A stretch of 64,000 bases of DNA from positions 124,001 to 188,000 of the forward strand of contig BSBM01000824.1 of assembly GCA_027924585.1 (NCBI GenBank). The letters are read 5' to 3'. This document shows, piece after piece, positions 10,139 to 22,081 of this stretch; within the stretch, counting starts at the first letter, position 1; every line of letters starts with the position of its first letter. The notes beneath the pieces were generated by a model. It made no database searches and had not been told where the DNA came from. It saw only the letters and a program-made list of their open reading frames with translations. The position numbers and the translations under genes were made by a program. The DNA is from Larix kaempferi (taxonomy: Eukaryota; Streptophyta; Pinopsida; Pinales; Pinaceae).

Positions 10139-11164
10139 TCATTCAGAAGCTACATCTTTGGCTATGAGGGGGAGGAGTGATTCGAGGAACCAATCCAAAA
10201 AGATACGGTCGTCAAGCTTTATCTTACAAAGGCTACGACACTTACGCCACTCATGGATATGATCGGTAATGTGTGTAGCAGTGTTCTGTCTACAAGACAA
10301 AAGTATTTCCACTCCTGCATCGTAGCGTATAGGTAGTTGAAAGAACTGAAGGAACATTGAGGCGAGGGATGTGAAAGTGGGGTGTGTCCCATGTGGCTGC
10401 TCAATGTACCACTTGGCTGCAGAGCCAGTGAAAGTTCTTTGTAAAAGTCTGAATCGAATAGAATCATCTACTATGGAGTTTGAGGAATACCATAGGTGAA
10501 ACGACATGATGTGGTTTTGGGGTTCTTCCCTAGCTTTTCCTTCAAATTTTGGGATATCTGAGGGAAGCTTTGTGGGCATGTTGGGCCAAGTAGGGTCATG
10601 TCGAATGGGGTCATTTGTTATCCTCGCCAAATATAGTAGGTTAATGCTAGCCATGTATGGCAGACTAGCATAGGGGTGTGATGTTGTCATTGGGGCATAA
10701 GTGCTGGTGGTGGCGTTATGTATTAGGCCACTACCTTCTAGGGGAATGTGTGTGAAAGGGATATGTCCTCCAATCAAAGGGGTATGGGTGGGAACTATGT
10801 TCCCAAGTGTAGCTTGAGTTATAGATGGGTTTGGATTTGGTATAGTAGACCCAGGATTTGGTATGCTGGAAGTGGTTCCAATCAAAGGTATACCTATAGC
10901 AGGTTTAGGTCCTATGTTGGGCATCCCTAGAGTAGATGAAGTTCCCATATTAGGCATGCCTAGAGTGGAAGTAGTTCCCAGGTTTGGCATGCCAACATTG
11001 GTTGTGGGAGTGGTGGCCAATGTGGTAGCTGGGATGGTGGAAGACATTCCACCAACAGTCCCTGTGTTGAAAGGGTTGGAAGAAAAATGAGCCATAGGGC
11101 TAGTGGGTGTGGTGTATGTGGTATTTTCGGATTCTGCCTTAGAATCTGATGTGAAATGAGGCAC
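10139..11164 (-). pseudogene. Gag (capsid-like) of B1
   Basis: 341 codons open from ATG 11164, the longest uninterrupted frame of the family in the window. Residues 1-170 are Thr/Pro-rich and contain tandem copies of a LGMPNMG(T/P) motif. Residues 185-340 match the retrotransposon gag domain: a KLPSDIPKFEGKA start, then LLQRTFTGSAAKWY, the FLQFF block and HEWRKCRSL. A stop after DVASE separates it from the remaining gag. B2's homologue at 18.2-19.2 kb is more decayed. The start was chosen as the first ATG; homology to B2 continues slightly upstream. Confidence 0.75.
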
Positions 11165-13010
11165 GTCAGAATCGGATGACGGGGCTCTATTTATATGACG
11201 TGTGGATTCAAGGGAACTGTATTGCGGGGGATCTCCCCGAAAGCATCGAGAACATCTTGGGGAATCAATGGTGACAGTTTTATCAAAAGACTACTAGGTG
11301 GTGGTGAGTGAAAAGCTCTAAAGCCCTAATGCAACCGTGCGTACAAGAGGGGAGCGTAAAAAATAAATGGCACTCAGGCCAAAAAAAATCTCAAAACACT
11401 TACTATAACAGCTGTGCTATAGTAAGTGGAGCAATCAAAAAATTTGGTTAGAAAACCAACATGCAAACGGCTCCTAAAAATAGAAAAAGGTGTACTCACT
11501 AACCAATGGTGGGTAATGGATCATGCAAACACCTAACTAGAAGTGGTATTATGACTCAACAAAAACACATCCTCTACAAGGTGATGAAATCCAAGTCAGA
11601 CAATATGAGTGGTGGAATCAAAGGGTAGATATCCCCCTACCAGGAGGGACACCGGGTAGACAATCCTAAAATTTTGGCCACTAAGATACCCCGTTCATGA
11701 CACGTTTGGTTGGGTGAATCTACAGTTTGGTTCTATCACTGCTGTACTCCCATAAGGGTGGTACAACAAGAACTACAAAAGGTATCCTTCGGTTACTAAA
11801 TGGATAGACGTATTCCACTCAGGCTTCTGGAACCAGTCTAGCTACTTCAACCCTCCTAAGGGAGAGGCCTTCCCGATAAAATGGTGTTAAACCGTGTCAA
11901 CAAATAATAAGGGATTTTGGTACCCTAAATGTCAAATCACTATGTATCAACATGAAAAATGAGTGAGGGGTGTTATTTGGATACTTATCCCCTCAGTACT
12001 ACCTAGCTACAAAATTCTTTTTGTGTTCCCCAAGTGGGGTTAGAAGATTGGTTGAGTTAAGGTGATTTTTAAGGCTCACTTGAAATTATTGTGACAGATT
12101 GTGTGCTGGTGTAGGTGTATACCAAAACAATGTGCCTCGCATGGGTGATTTGATCACAAACCAAAATAATGAATTCAATTTGCAAAAAAATGAAAGATGT
12201 TTCAAATGTAAATTCTTTAATAACCTTTTCAAAAAATATGGATCCTTTCAAAAGTAAAGCACATAAAAGATGTAAAAATAAATGGATTTTTAGAGTCTTT
12301 CTTGGGCAAAAATTAAGCAACTTTAGAAATATGGTTATAACTTTGCAATGTATAGACTTAGAATCTCAGAAATAATTAAAAAATATTTCTTTCAATTATC
12401 TGAAAATTTTCAAAAAGATCAATGAAGTATTTAACAAATATCAATTTAATAATCCTACAATAATAACACAGTGGGCTGTAAAAATTGCAGAAATTGATGC
12501 TGGAAAAATAAGCTAATTGGGCGAAATTTTTTTGAAAAAATTGGCCAAAACGAAACTGAAAATATTGCGGCTATTAGGTCAAAACCCGCGATGAACTGTA
12601 TGATGATGTGTGTGAAAGTCACGATGTGAATCGCGGCATTGTGGTCAAAAGTCACGATGAACTGCATGGGAAAATACAAAACAGTCGTGATGTGCCGTGC
12701 AAGAAAAGTTCTCCCAGCTGCGATGAGCCGCGTGGGAAAAAGTTGAAAAGTCGCGATGGACCACGCCGAAAAAAGGCAGTTGAAATGGACTGCAGGACTG
12801 TGGGTGTTGAAAGTCGCAATGTGCGGATGAAAAAACGATCAGTGAAAAACGACCACAAAAATGGAAATTTTGGGCTGTTTCAGGCTACAGAAAGGGCCAA
12901 TGGCTAGGGCAACTATCAAGAAGCTGACTAGTATAGCAAATCTATAGTTTTAAATGGAAAAAGCAACTAAAATGAATATCCAAAGCAAAAATTTAAAGTT
13001 TGAAACCCAT
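11165..13010 (-). other. 5' leader of B1
   Basis: About 1.85 kb between primer site and gag, unusually long but colinear with 16.52-18.2 kb of B2. It has no convincing ORF. The PBS-proximal quarter contains the palindrome array (12585-12830); the middle is A/T-rich (12,170-12,450). A long leader is common in Ogre-like elements. Confidence 0.6.
12585..12830 (-). repeat. 33-bp palindrome array in the B1 leader
   Basis: CGATG cores fall at about 12589, 12622, 12655, 12688, 12721 and 12754, exactly 33 bases apart, with a further decayed unit near 12817. Each has the form (C/T)CGCGATG followed by a degraded CATCGCG-like arm. Spacers differ from those of the intron array (AAAAGT-rich instead of CTGTGGGG), so palindrome and period are shared but the spacer is not. 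Confidence 0.8.
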
Positions 13011-13021
13011 TGGAGTCGCCA
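13011..13021 (-). other. Primer binding site of B1 (tRNA-Arg type)
   Basis: On the minus strand, TGGCGACTCCA lies 5 bases after the end of the 5' LTR. It is complementary to the 3' end of plant tRNA-Arg (ACG), whose acceptor ends GGAGTCG plus CCA. tRNA-Arg priming is known for Ogre/Tat elements. Confidence 0.7.
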
Positions 13022-13026
13022 AAAAA

Positions 13027-13765
13027 TGTTGCTTGGTTTTTCAACCAAGCATGTGCAAGGATGCACTTATTAACTTGTAATAGCAATTTCAATATAAAAC
13101 AAAAACAACTATGAATAAACTAATATAATCTGATCTAACATAAACATGTGTAAAAGAAATAAAGAATTGAATTTAAGAACATAAGCAATAACATCTATGG
13201 AAAAAACAATAACTTGAAAAATATTTGATTTTGTATTACCTCAAATGGTAAGGATGATGGGTGTTGACCAACTCCAAGGTTGAGAAGCTCCAATATCCAA
13301 TAATCTCTTCTTCTCCAAAGCTTCAATAGGGATCTTCAAACTCGAAATGGGAGGCAATGGCTCTCAAAGGGAATTTGGCAGCATAAGGATAGGATGAAAA
13401 TGTGGATGTAAAGTGAGGATCCCCTATCACCTTTTTATAGTTTTTGGTGATGGGGAATATCCTTATGGTTTTAAGGAAACCAATGGTATTAACCAACATG
13501 GTTTAGGTCTCTTTTTCCCTCTTTTTCCTTTTTTGAATATTTCTTATATTTTTATTCCCTTTTAATATTTTTGGGAATTTTGGACCCTTTTTAAGGGTTT
13601 TTTGTGTTTTTTGAGGAAAAATGCATATTTTGAGGGGAAAAAAGGTGTATTGTGGTCCTTTTGGTGACCTTTTGAAGGTTTTAGAGGCTCAAATGGTGGA
13701 AAAAGTGGAAAAATGGGTAATGTGAATAAGGAAATGAGCTTGTGAGCACTTTTTGGGTGTTAACA
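13027..13765 (-). repeat. 5' LTR of B1
   Basis: 739 bp, same ends and length as the 3' LTR at 1763-2501. ACAGT follows at 13766-13770 as the target duplication. Confidence 0.9.
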
Positions 13766-13770
13766 ACAGT

Positions 13771-14051
13771 CCGTAGGTGCGTTGGTTGCGTAGGCATCTT
13801 CGCTTGCAGAAGTAAGGACTGGGATGCAGTCTATCGACGCATAGTCCTCAACCCACATCGAAAGTCTTATAGTGCGATGCACAGTAGTCCTATCTGAACA
13901 ACTCATCACATCACCGTGGAAACCCGATTCCATAGTGCCCCCATAGCTACACCTTGGGTGAGATCTCAGCCTGTTCACAGGTTGTTGCCGAAAGGGCTGG
14001 TGAGAAGGGGTTTTGTTGGTTCCTTGAAATTGTGAAGAACCTAGGTCTACA
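13771..14051 (+). repeat. LTR of element D, second part (U5 end)
   Basis: Continues the LTR interrupted at 1762. It aligns with the distal part of the C LTR (39017-39300, opposite strand), including GGGTGAGATCTCA and the terminal GAACCTAGGTCTACA, which ends the LTR in CA. Confidence 0.75.
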
Positions 14052-14095
14052 TTGGGAGCCTCTAGATAAGTATATTAAGTCAACACTTTCTCTTA
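14052..14095 (+). other. Primer-site and leader stub of element D
   Basis: After the LTR end, TTGGGAGCCTCTAGATAAG corresponds to TTGGAAACCTCTAGAATAG after C's 5' LTR (39016 downward). Similarity continues about 40 bases, then stops where minus-strand ORF3 begins. This proves that the LTR was followed by an element's 5' leader. I cannot assign the primer tRNA. Confidence 0.5.
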
Positions 14096-15784
14096 GCATT
14101 GCTAGCTCTTTTTGCATTTCCTTTACTTCATTGAATTTTTTCATTTTCGGTCTTGCTGACAAAGTCTTCATTTCCGCATTTGCGGCCTCAATTTCCTGTT
14201 GCCTTCACTGTAAAACCCCCCTAACCTGCACAAGGGCTGGATCTTCGTTCAACTCGACCACCACCATATTTTCTTCTTCAAGAAAATTCTGACACTTCAA
14301 AATCTTGGTCGAAATACTGGCTAAAGTGGCCAGGACAACTTCTGTTGGGGCTACGCACTCATCCGATGGGGTACCTTGATGTCGAGCTTCTAGATCCACA
14401 ATATTCCATTTATAAGAGATCTCCATCTCCATCATTTCGATCATAAGGGACTCCATCTCTTCTGCGCATTCTGGGATCTTTGCACATACCGTTGATACTG
14501 TATCTTTTAGCTTGCGGTCTCTTTCTCTAGCCTCGGCTAACTCCATAGTATTCTATGCAAATTCCTGCTTTAGCTCTTCAAAGCATTCTTGAACTTGGGT
14601 ACTTTGGTCATATGAGGCAATGCCTCCTTCATGAATCTCCTCTATGATCTTGATATGCAAATCATTCAAATCTTCAAGTGGCAATGACCTAATGTTGAGG
14701 TCGAAATGCGTCGCGTCCTTTGTTGCTTCGCACACCTTATCATTTGGGAAGATGAAGTGTGCTAGATATAGATGCGCTACCCTAGGGTATGGTGCTACCC
14801 TAGGGTATGCGCTCATTTAATGACGTTTCCTCTTGTGCATGCTTGTCCCTCCTGACTTCTCCTCTAAATTTGATCCGCGAATGTCCATGACCATCGTTTT
14901 CATAGATTCGACCGCTTGAAGTAGGGTTAGATGCGTCCTTTCTTGTTTTCCGTCTTTCTCTACGTGGGTCTCTTCCCACATTTCCTGAACCTTTGTTGCA
15001 ATGGATTCACAATCATCCTCATGCAACATTGGTGTCAATTTGGGCTTAACAGCCTTTCACTTCTTATGCTCGCCCTTTGTCGATGAGGGGCTCGCACTTG
15101 CTTTTCTCTTTCCCCCCTCCTTGCCTTCCAGTTTGTCTTGTGTAGTTTCTTTGCCCTCAATAATCGGTGTTTCTATAGTTTGTTCCTTGTCTTCACTTTT
15201 GTCTTCATCCTTGTCTTCATCTGTCTCCTCATTTGTCTTATCATCATTCTCTTCATTTTTCTCCTCATTTTTCTTCTATTCATAGTCGGATTCAACATCA
15301 ATTAGGTGGGCTTCTTTCTAGTCTAGTTCCCAGTCCTCAATCATTTGTTCAATATTTTCATCATCTAAAAGATAAAACCCTGGATACCATAGCTCTTTAT
15401 CCGAGTCAGCCCTTAGATGAATGAATGATATATGCTTGTCTACCATGAATCTCTTTATCCCCTTGTAGGTATCTGTCAATGGCTTTGAGATGCGCGGAGT
15501 GCATTGAATTACATTACACAATTTTTCATAGTAAATGTAAAATACTTCATTGATTTGGTGCTACCTTGAAGACTTAGGGTTTGCCCACAAGTTGGCGAAG
15601 TGTGTCGCACGGCATTGCCCTTCGAAAATTGGAAGACCTTGGTAACCGGCCAGCCCTTTCCAACCAACGAAGGCAATCAGTACCAATAACCAACTATAGT
15701 GGAACGACATTCCCTTTTCCTAAGTTTCTTCGACGTCTTCCAAAAATGCATTCAGCAGGTACTACGCCCAGTTGTAAGAGGTGT
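14096..15784 (-). pseudogene. ORF3 of element C, distal part
   Basis: Minus-strand coding sequence in several frames: 15318-15521, a Glu/Asp/Lys-rich tract near 15150-15290, 14817-15038, 14553-14816, 14205-14546 and 13947-14171. The predicted protein is largely alpha-helical and charged with coiled-coil stretches, and it has no known catalytic motif. It continues the ORF at 30.6-31.7 kb, from which B2 separates it. Together they would encode very roughly 850-900 residues after integrase. The end is homologous to the plus-strand ORF3 tail at 1-467, but here the last 100 or so codons and the 3' LTR are missing and the frame runs straight into D's leader and LTR. Confidence 0.6.
15780..15784. 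repeat. Target-site duplication of B2, left copy
   Basis: GGTGT here and GGTGC at 30580-30584 flank B2 and differ by one C/T change. The minus-strand ORF3 coding continues across the site when B2 is removed. Confidence 0.7.
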
Positions 15785-16502
15785 TGTTAACACCCAAAAA
15801 GTGCTCACTATCTCATTTCCATATTCCCGTGATCCATTTGTCCATGTTTTCCACCATTTGAGCCCCTAAAACCTTCAAAAGGTCACCAAAAAGACCAAAA
15901 TCCATCTTTTTCCCCTCAAAAAATACAAAAAACCCTAAAAAAGGGTCCAAAATTCCCAAAAATCAATTAAAAGGGAATAAAATATATAAAATATATTCAA
16001 AAAAGGAAAAAGAGGGAAACAGAGGAAAAAGAAACCTAAACCATTTTTATCAATACCATTGGTTTCCTTAAACCACAATTGTATTCTCTATCACCAAAAA
16101 ACTATAAAGAGGTGATAGGTGCTTCTCACTATTCATCCACATTCATCCTATCCTTATGCTGTCAAATTATTTCTCGAGAGCCCTTGCCTCTTTTTTGAGT
16201 TTGAAGATCCCCATTAGCATCTTGGAAGAGAAGGGATCATTGGAGCTTTGGAGCACCTCATCATTATAGTTGTTCAAGCTCAACCATCCTCACCCTTTGA
16301 GGTAATAGAAAATATTCAAGTTTTTATTTATTTCTCTCATGAATCAATTTTGTTTACTATTTTTAACCTAGAAAAATTTAGTTGCACATGTTAGATCAAG
16401 ATTTACTTTTTACATCTATTTACTTTCATTGTTTAATCTAAATTGCTACTACAAGTTAGTAGGTGCTCATAAGCATATGCTTGGGTGAAAACCCAAGCAA
16501 CA
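15785..16502 (+). repeat. 5' LTR of B2
   Basis: 718 bp, from TGTTAACACCC to AAGCAACA. Its pair at 29843-30579 is 737 bp; small indels explain the difference. Confidence 0.9.
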
Positions 16503-16507
16503 ACTTT

Positions 16508-16520
16508 TGGCGACTCCACT
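16508..16520 (+). other. Primer binding site of B2 (tRNA-Arg type)
   Basis: TGGCGACTCCACT, 13 bases complementary to the 3' end of plant tRNA-Arg(ACG), starts 5 bases after the LTR. The match is two bases longer than in B1. Confidence 0.75.
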
Positions 16521-18199
16521 TCGTTTCAAATCTTTGAATCCTTGATTTAGATCTATATTTCTTCATTTTTTGGTTATTATTTACTTTTATTGATGTAGAT
16601 TTGGCCTACTACTAAGCCCATTTCTTGCTTCCCTAGCCATTGGCCTTTTCTGCAGCCCAAAATTTTGATTTTTCGGTTCGTTTTCGGCGACTTTTTCCAT
16701 CCGTAAAATCGTCGGTTTTAGCACCCACAGCTGCAATTCACATCGCGGGTTTTTGCCTATCATCCGTGGTTCACGTCGTGGGTTTCTTCCTGTTTTCTGT
16801 GATCCACATCGCATGTTTCATCCCTACAGCCGCAATTGACATCGTGCCTTTTGCCCCCCAAGCCGCAATTCACATCGCACCTTTTGCCCAAATTGTGACT
16901 TTTGCCTCAGATAGCTGCGATTTCGCCTGTACCATCCAATTCATTTTTTTTGAGGTTTGCTCATTTTGTCCCATATTTTCCAGCCATCTTCCCTGCGATT
17001 TTTGGACAGCCTACTGTTTTATTTTTTACAGCATTAGAGATTCACTCATTTTTTATGTTATTTGCTTTACCTTAACATTTTAAAAAATTTCACATATTTT
17101 TTGAAAAGTCGTTAAAACATTTACATTTAAATTGTTTTCATATTTGCAAGTTGAAATGATTATTTTAATTTGTGAATTTTCTCCTAAGAAAGGCATCTTT
17201 ATTTTAGTACATAACCATGCCATCACACAATCCATCACAATAAATCAAAGTGAGCCTTAAAATCTATTTAACTCAACCAACATTCTAATCCCACTTGGGG
17301 AACATCAAAAGAATATTGTAGGAAGGTAAGATTGAGGGGATAGGTATCCAAATAACACCCCTCACTCACTTTCATTTTGAGACATAGTGGTTGACATTTA
17401 GGGTACCAAAATCCCCTAGTACTTATTGGCACGGTTATACACCAACTTGTCGGAAGGCCTCTCCCTTAGGAGGGTCGAAGTAGTAAGACTGGTTCTGGAG
17501 GCCTGAGTGGACTACTGCAATTCATTCAGTCACCGAAGGATACCTACTCGTTGTTCTTGGTGTACAACCCATATTGAAGTACATCGGTGATAGAACAAGA
17601 GCTGCAGCTTCACCTTACTGGACGTGTCATGAACGTGGTATCTTAGTGGCCTATCTTCTACGATTGTCTACTCGGTGTCCCTCCCGATAGGGGGATATCT
17701 AGCCTTTGGTTCAACAATTCATATTGTCTGACTTGGATTTCATCACCTTGCAGAGGATACGTCTTGTTAAATCAGAATACTATTTTAGTTAGGTGGTTGC
17801 ATGCTCTATTACCTCCCCTTGGTTAGTGAGTCCACCATTTTCATATTTAGGAGCCGTTTGCTTGTTGGTATTTTGACCACATTTTTTTATTACTCCACTT
17901 GCTATAGCACAACTGTTATAGTAAGTGTTTTGAGCTTGGTTGTTGGCCTGAGTGCCATTTATTTTTGTGCTCCCCTCCTGCACACATGGTTGCATTAGGG
18001 TTTTCAATCTTTCTACTCGCCACCACCGATTAGATTTACTAGAGGACTATCACCATTGAGTCCCTAAGTCATTCTCGGTGCTTCCAGGGTGAACCCCAGC
18101 AATAAGGTTCACTTGACACCACTCGTCATAGACGAAGAGCATTCTCACTTGACTCCACACATCATCAGCACAGAGCCTCATCATCTGATTCTGACACAC
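16521..18199 (+). other. 5' leader of B2
   Basis: About 1.7 kb with no convincing ORF. The palindrome array lies in the first 400 bases; the rest is colinear with the B1 leader on the other strand. Confidence 0.6.
16731..16920 (+). repeat. 33-bp palindrome array in the B2 leader
   Basis: CATCG-type cores end at 16744, 16777, 16810, 16843 and 16876, exactly 33 bases apart. Units read GCAATTCACATCGC, a degraded form of CGCGATNCACATCGCG. Spacers are CCTTTTGCC-like, matching the leader array of B1 and not the intron arrays. Confidence 0.8.
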
Positions 18200-19205
18200 C
18201 TCATTTCACATATGACTTTGAGGTAGAATCCAAAAATCCTATATACACCACACCCAATAGCCCCATGGATGGTACAACTTTTGACCCTTTTTTCACAGGG
18301 ACTGTTGGTGGAACATCAACCACCCCCGCCACCACAATGGCCACCATGGTAGGCACAACTACAACAACTCCCTTGGGTATGCCCAACATGGGACCCACAC
18401 CTACCCTAGGTATGCCCAACATGGGACCCACACCTACCCTAGGCATGCCCACAATGGGACCTATACCTACCATCCCCACCACTACCCAAATCCCAATAGC
18501 TACTGTAACCCATCTGCAACTCATGTTACACTTGGGGGCGCAGGACCCTCTCACACATCTTTGGGTGGAGGGAATATCCCTTTTACAGCTAATATTCCTT
18601 TCGGAGGTAGTGTCCCGATCAATAATGCTACCACTAGAACTTATGTCCTAGCAACCATGTCACACCCCTCTACTAGTATGTAATTTATGGCTAGTATTAA
18701 CCTACCAGACCTAGCAAGATTAACAAATGAACCTATTAGACATGATACTATGTGGCCTCCCATGCCCAAAAAACTCCCGTTAGACATCCCAAAGTTTGAA
18801 CGGAAGGTTGGTGAAGACCCACAAAACCATATTATGTCCTTTCATCTATGGTGTTCCTCTAACTCCATAGTTGATGACTCTATTCACCTCTGACTGTTAC
18901 AAAGAACTTTCACTAGCTCGACAGCCAAATGGTATATCGAGCAACCCCATGGGACACACCCTACATTTACATCCCTCGCCTCAAATTTCCTATAGTTCTT
19001 TCAACTACCCATCCGCTATGATGCAGGAGTGGAAATCCTACTGTCTTATAGATAGAAAACCACTACCCATATCATAGATCACATCCATGAGTAGCCTGAG
19101 CGCCATATCATATGCAAGATCAAGCTTGACGATCGTATTTTCCTGGATTGGTTCCTGAACTCTCTCCTCCCTCTCATAGCCAAGGATGTAGCTTCTAAAC
19201 GACCC
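18200..19205 (+). pseudogene. Gag (capsid-like) of B2
   Basis: Colinear with B1 gag, broken into 18265-18651, 18687-18893 and 18871-19077. The tandem LGMPNMGPTPT motif is repeated near 18375-18470. The gag-domain blocks KLPLDIPKFERKV, HIMSFHLWCSSNSIVDDS and the ARQPNG frame are visible. Several stops and at least two frameshifts inactivate it. Confidence 0.7.
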
Positions 19206-20165
19206 TAGTCAGAAGAAGAAGCCATTTTAAAATCCCAGCAGTTTGACTTAATCTATTGCCAGTCTGGCTATTTATACACCATATTACTTGACGCTCTGCA
19301 CAGTGATTGATCCCAGAACGACACGCTAGGGGCATCCCATGCCGCCAATGGCATCATTGGCCAATTTATGTGGTAAAACAAACCCTTCACCGTGATGAGT
19401 ACCAACAATGCCCAAGACCTTTCTAGAGCTACATCTCATTCTGGATCTACAACTTCATATGCTCCAACAACACCCACCCACCACACTCATGGACCCTCAT
19501 GTCCACCACAGTGTTATGGGAATGCACCCTCAGCTTATGTATCACCTACATACTATAACTAGCAGGCCAATCATACCCCAGTTCACCCACAATCCCAATC
19601 AGCTTATTACCCTCAACAGGAAGCACCTTCTACCCCAACACTTCCAATAGCTCAAGGTTACCAACAACCACAACAAGCACTAGGTCCACCTCTGAACCCT
19701 CCTGCTTACTATCCACAATAGCCTGCTCCAGCACTTGCACGACCTCAAAACCCCCTACTTCCCAATGGCAAGTATACACACAACAAAACCAACCCCAAAA
19801 CCAGAACAACCAGCGTAATCATGGAGGTCAACAAAACTACAGAAGAGGACGCAACCACATAAATAATCAACCTCAAAACCAAGGCGGCCAGCCACCTAAT
19901 CCTCTGAATAATAATAACACTGCCCTCACCAACCAAAACCCTGATCGTCCACTGAAACAAGGAAAAAATCCTAAATTAAGAACAAACCATCCATGTTCCT
20001 TTTGTTTGGTATATGGCCACTACACACATAATTGGCCCCATTTGGAGAAAGCATGTCAACTTTGGGCCGATGACGCCCAACGACAAGGGCACACTGCATA
20101 GCCATTGCCACCTCATCAACCATAACCCATGATATTGTAGAATCCTCTACCCAACCAAGGAGTAG
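19206..20165 (+). pseudogene. Gag C-terminal region and decayed zinc knuckle of B2
   Basis: A Pro/Gln/His-rich segment with stops. Near 19990-20040 it has CSFCLVYGHYTHNW, a nucleocapsid knuckle with the last Cys changed to Trp (TGC to TGG). Equivalent to 9160-10138 of B1. Confidence 0.65.
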
Positions 20166-20179
20166 TCAACACCCGTCTA

Positions 20180-21165
20180 ATGGATCCCCCACAAGGATCC
20201 ACTGCACCACAACAGCAAATCACCTATGTTGCAACCGATTACCAACATACAGAGTCAAGCACTCACCATATACTTATGATGTCATCAAATGATATCAAGC
20301 TCCAAACTCACCAAAACAAATACGGCTCAACCCTTGAAACCAAGCCTACGGATCCATTCACAAGCACCGTTCCAACTGATCAGCCATTATGCATACCTAA
20401 TATGCCAAAGGAATGGTGTCCAAAAGCCCCTCCCTTCCACCTAAGATGGATAAAAAACAATCCTAACGCTTGTGCAGTCTCAAACTATAATATTGTAGAA
20501 GACTTAGCCCAGTCCTCCACTGCTATGTCCGCTCTAGAAGTCCTAGAAAACTATCCTGCACAGAGGAAATTATTGTTATCCACCATTAGTGCCATAGACC
20601 CTAACGACTCACGTATGATGGCATTCAAATTATACCAAGCCAAACCATGTTTGCCTTCGTCAATAGCTTTTCAGGTGTCTGTATCCATTCGAAACCTTGT
20701 CGTTCATCGATGCACCATCGATGAAGGCACCTCCACCTACGTAATGTCGACTTTTGTCTAGCAGAAACTCAGATCCCCCACAGTGCAACCATCCACTACC
20801 ACATTACGAGCTTATGATGGTTGTTCAGCTCAACCGCAGGTCCTGTTAGTTAACGTACCCATGCAATTAGGGGGAAAAATGGTTCTCATAGACATAGAGG
20901 TCATCAATCCCCAGCTTGATTACAACCTCCTATTAGGAGAAAGTTACATGTATAAAATCAATGCTGTCACTTCTTCCATCTTCCGCCTCATGATGTTTCC
21001 CCACGAAAGACGTGTAGTCAAAATCGATTAGATAACATACTACAATCCTAACGCCCCTATCGCACCTAAAAAAATTCTACTTATGATTGAACAATCCGTT
21101 GAGAGTGCACCCACATCGTCCGTATCCTCTGTCGGACTTGGGATATATTCATATACTCCCATGAC
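20180..21165 (+). pseudogene. Aspartic protease region of B2
   Basis: Frames 20180-20761 and 20783-21031 carry VHRCTIDEGTST, the active-site block, and LDYNLLLGESYMYK, the C-terminal LLG block. Spacing and flanks match B1. One stop separates the two. Confidence 0.75.
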
Positions 21166-22081
21166 CTCCACATTCCAATCCATCCCACCCCCTTTGAGGA
21201 TAACTAAAATATATGATTTGTGTGCCCTTTGGCACAACACACAGCCACCATTACGGCCACAACCACCCACAGTTCCTAGTCATATCGGAGCAACACTGAT
21301 TCACACTATCCCATTCTTATTTCCTCCTTTAGGAGTCATCAGCACACCAGTAATGGCTATGCTAAATCTTCTAGGGTTAACGTTAGGACTACCTGTGTGG
21401 TACAATGGGGGTAGAGGCCCACAAACCTACACCACTAGACCCACAACCTGCACTGCCCAACTGATTCCCAAGTTGGTGAAGAATCCCCCAACAATCTGTG
21501 TTCCCCCCAAGTGCTTTTTGTGCAATGATATAGGTCACACTACCCATCAATGTACACAATTACCAGCACTTCAAGAACACATGCAAATGTTGGATGATGA
21601 CACTAACATCACATTTGTCAAACTAGAACTTCCCCCTCAGCCTCGCGATAAATCGCTGCATACTAACCACCCTTGTGTGATATCTGACATTTACGGCCAT
21701 TACTCACATCACTGCTCTGATCTCCTAGATTATAGAGTAGCTCTATATGAATTGAATAATTCCAACCTAGAGATATCCCCTCCCCTTATCGAGGAAATAT
21801 GTCCCCAGAAATCTTCCTCATCAAAAGAGATCAATACCATTTATATGATCTTGTCAACCAGCACACCCCAATCAACTGATTTTACAACACAATGCTTCTG
21901 TAATGATGAAGAAATCCTTGATGCACTTACTGCACCAGACTACCGCTTGGATGATATGCACCATCGATCATACTTCATCTCTTAAACATCTACCTCTTCC
22001 ACAGCGAATCAATTCTCTGTTGAATCCCAATATTTCCTTCCTACTAAATTCGACTAGTTCAAGGATCCAATCCTAGCCCCT
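21166..22081 (+). pseudogene. Protease-RT linker with zinc knuckles (B2)
   Basis: Part of a 300-codon open frame (21083-21985). A proline-rich start is followed by CFLCNDIGHTTHQC (intact CX2CX4HX4C, near 21510-21555) and CVISDIYGHYSHHC (second Cys changed to Ser, near 21674-21720). The frame is open over both knuckles. Its second knuckle copies the gag motif TNHPC..YGHY.H, suggesting internal duplication of a nucleocapsid unit. Confidence 0.75.

Larger units (their letters stand above)
1763..13765 (-). mobile_element. B1: Tat/Ogre-like Ty3/Gypsy element, internally deleted
   Basis: A complete LTR-to-LTR copy of 12,003 bp on the minus strand, inserted in D's LTR. Order in its own sense: 5' LTR, tRNA-Arg primer site, long leader with palindrome array, gag, protease, zinc-knuckle linker, truncated RT, antisense PMD gene fragment, antisense promoter repeats, hairpin region, polypurine tract, 3' LTR. 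Both LTRs are exactly 739 bp and about 95% identical by eye over the first 300 bases. RNase H, integrase and the second RNase H, all present in sister copy B2, are gone. Stops in gag-pol make it non-autonomous. The lineage is inferred from the primer site and from B2's archaeal-type RNase H. Confidence 0.85.

Noticed and set aside
15001-15285. Plus-strand Ser/Phe-rich frame
   Set aside because: It is the complement of the Glu/Asp/Lys-rich tract of ORF3 on the minus strand.
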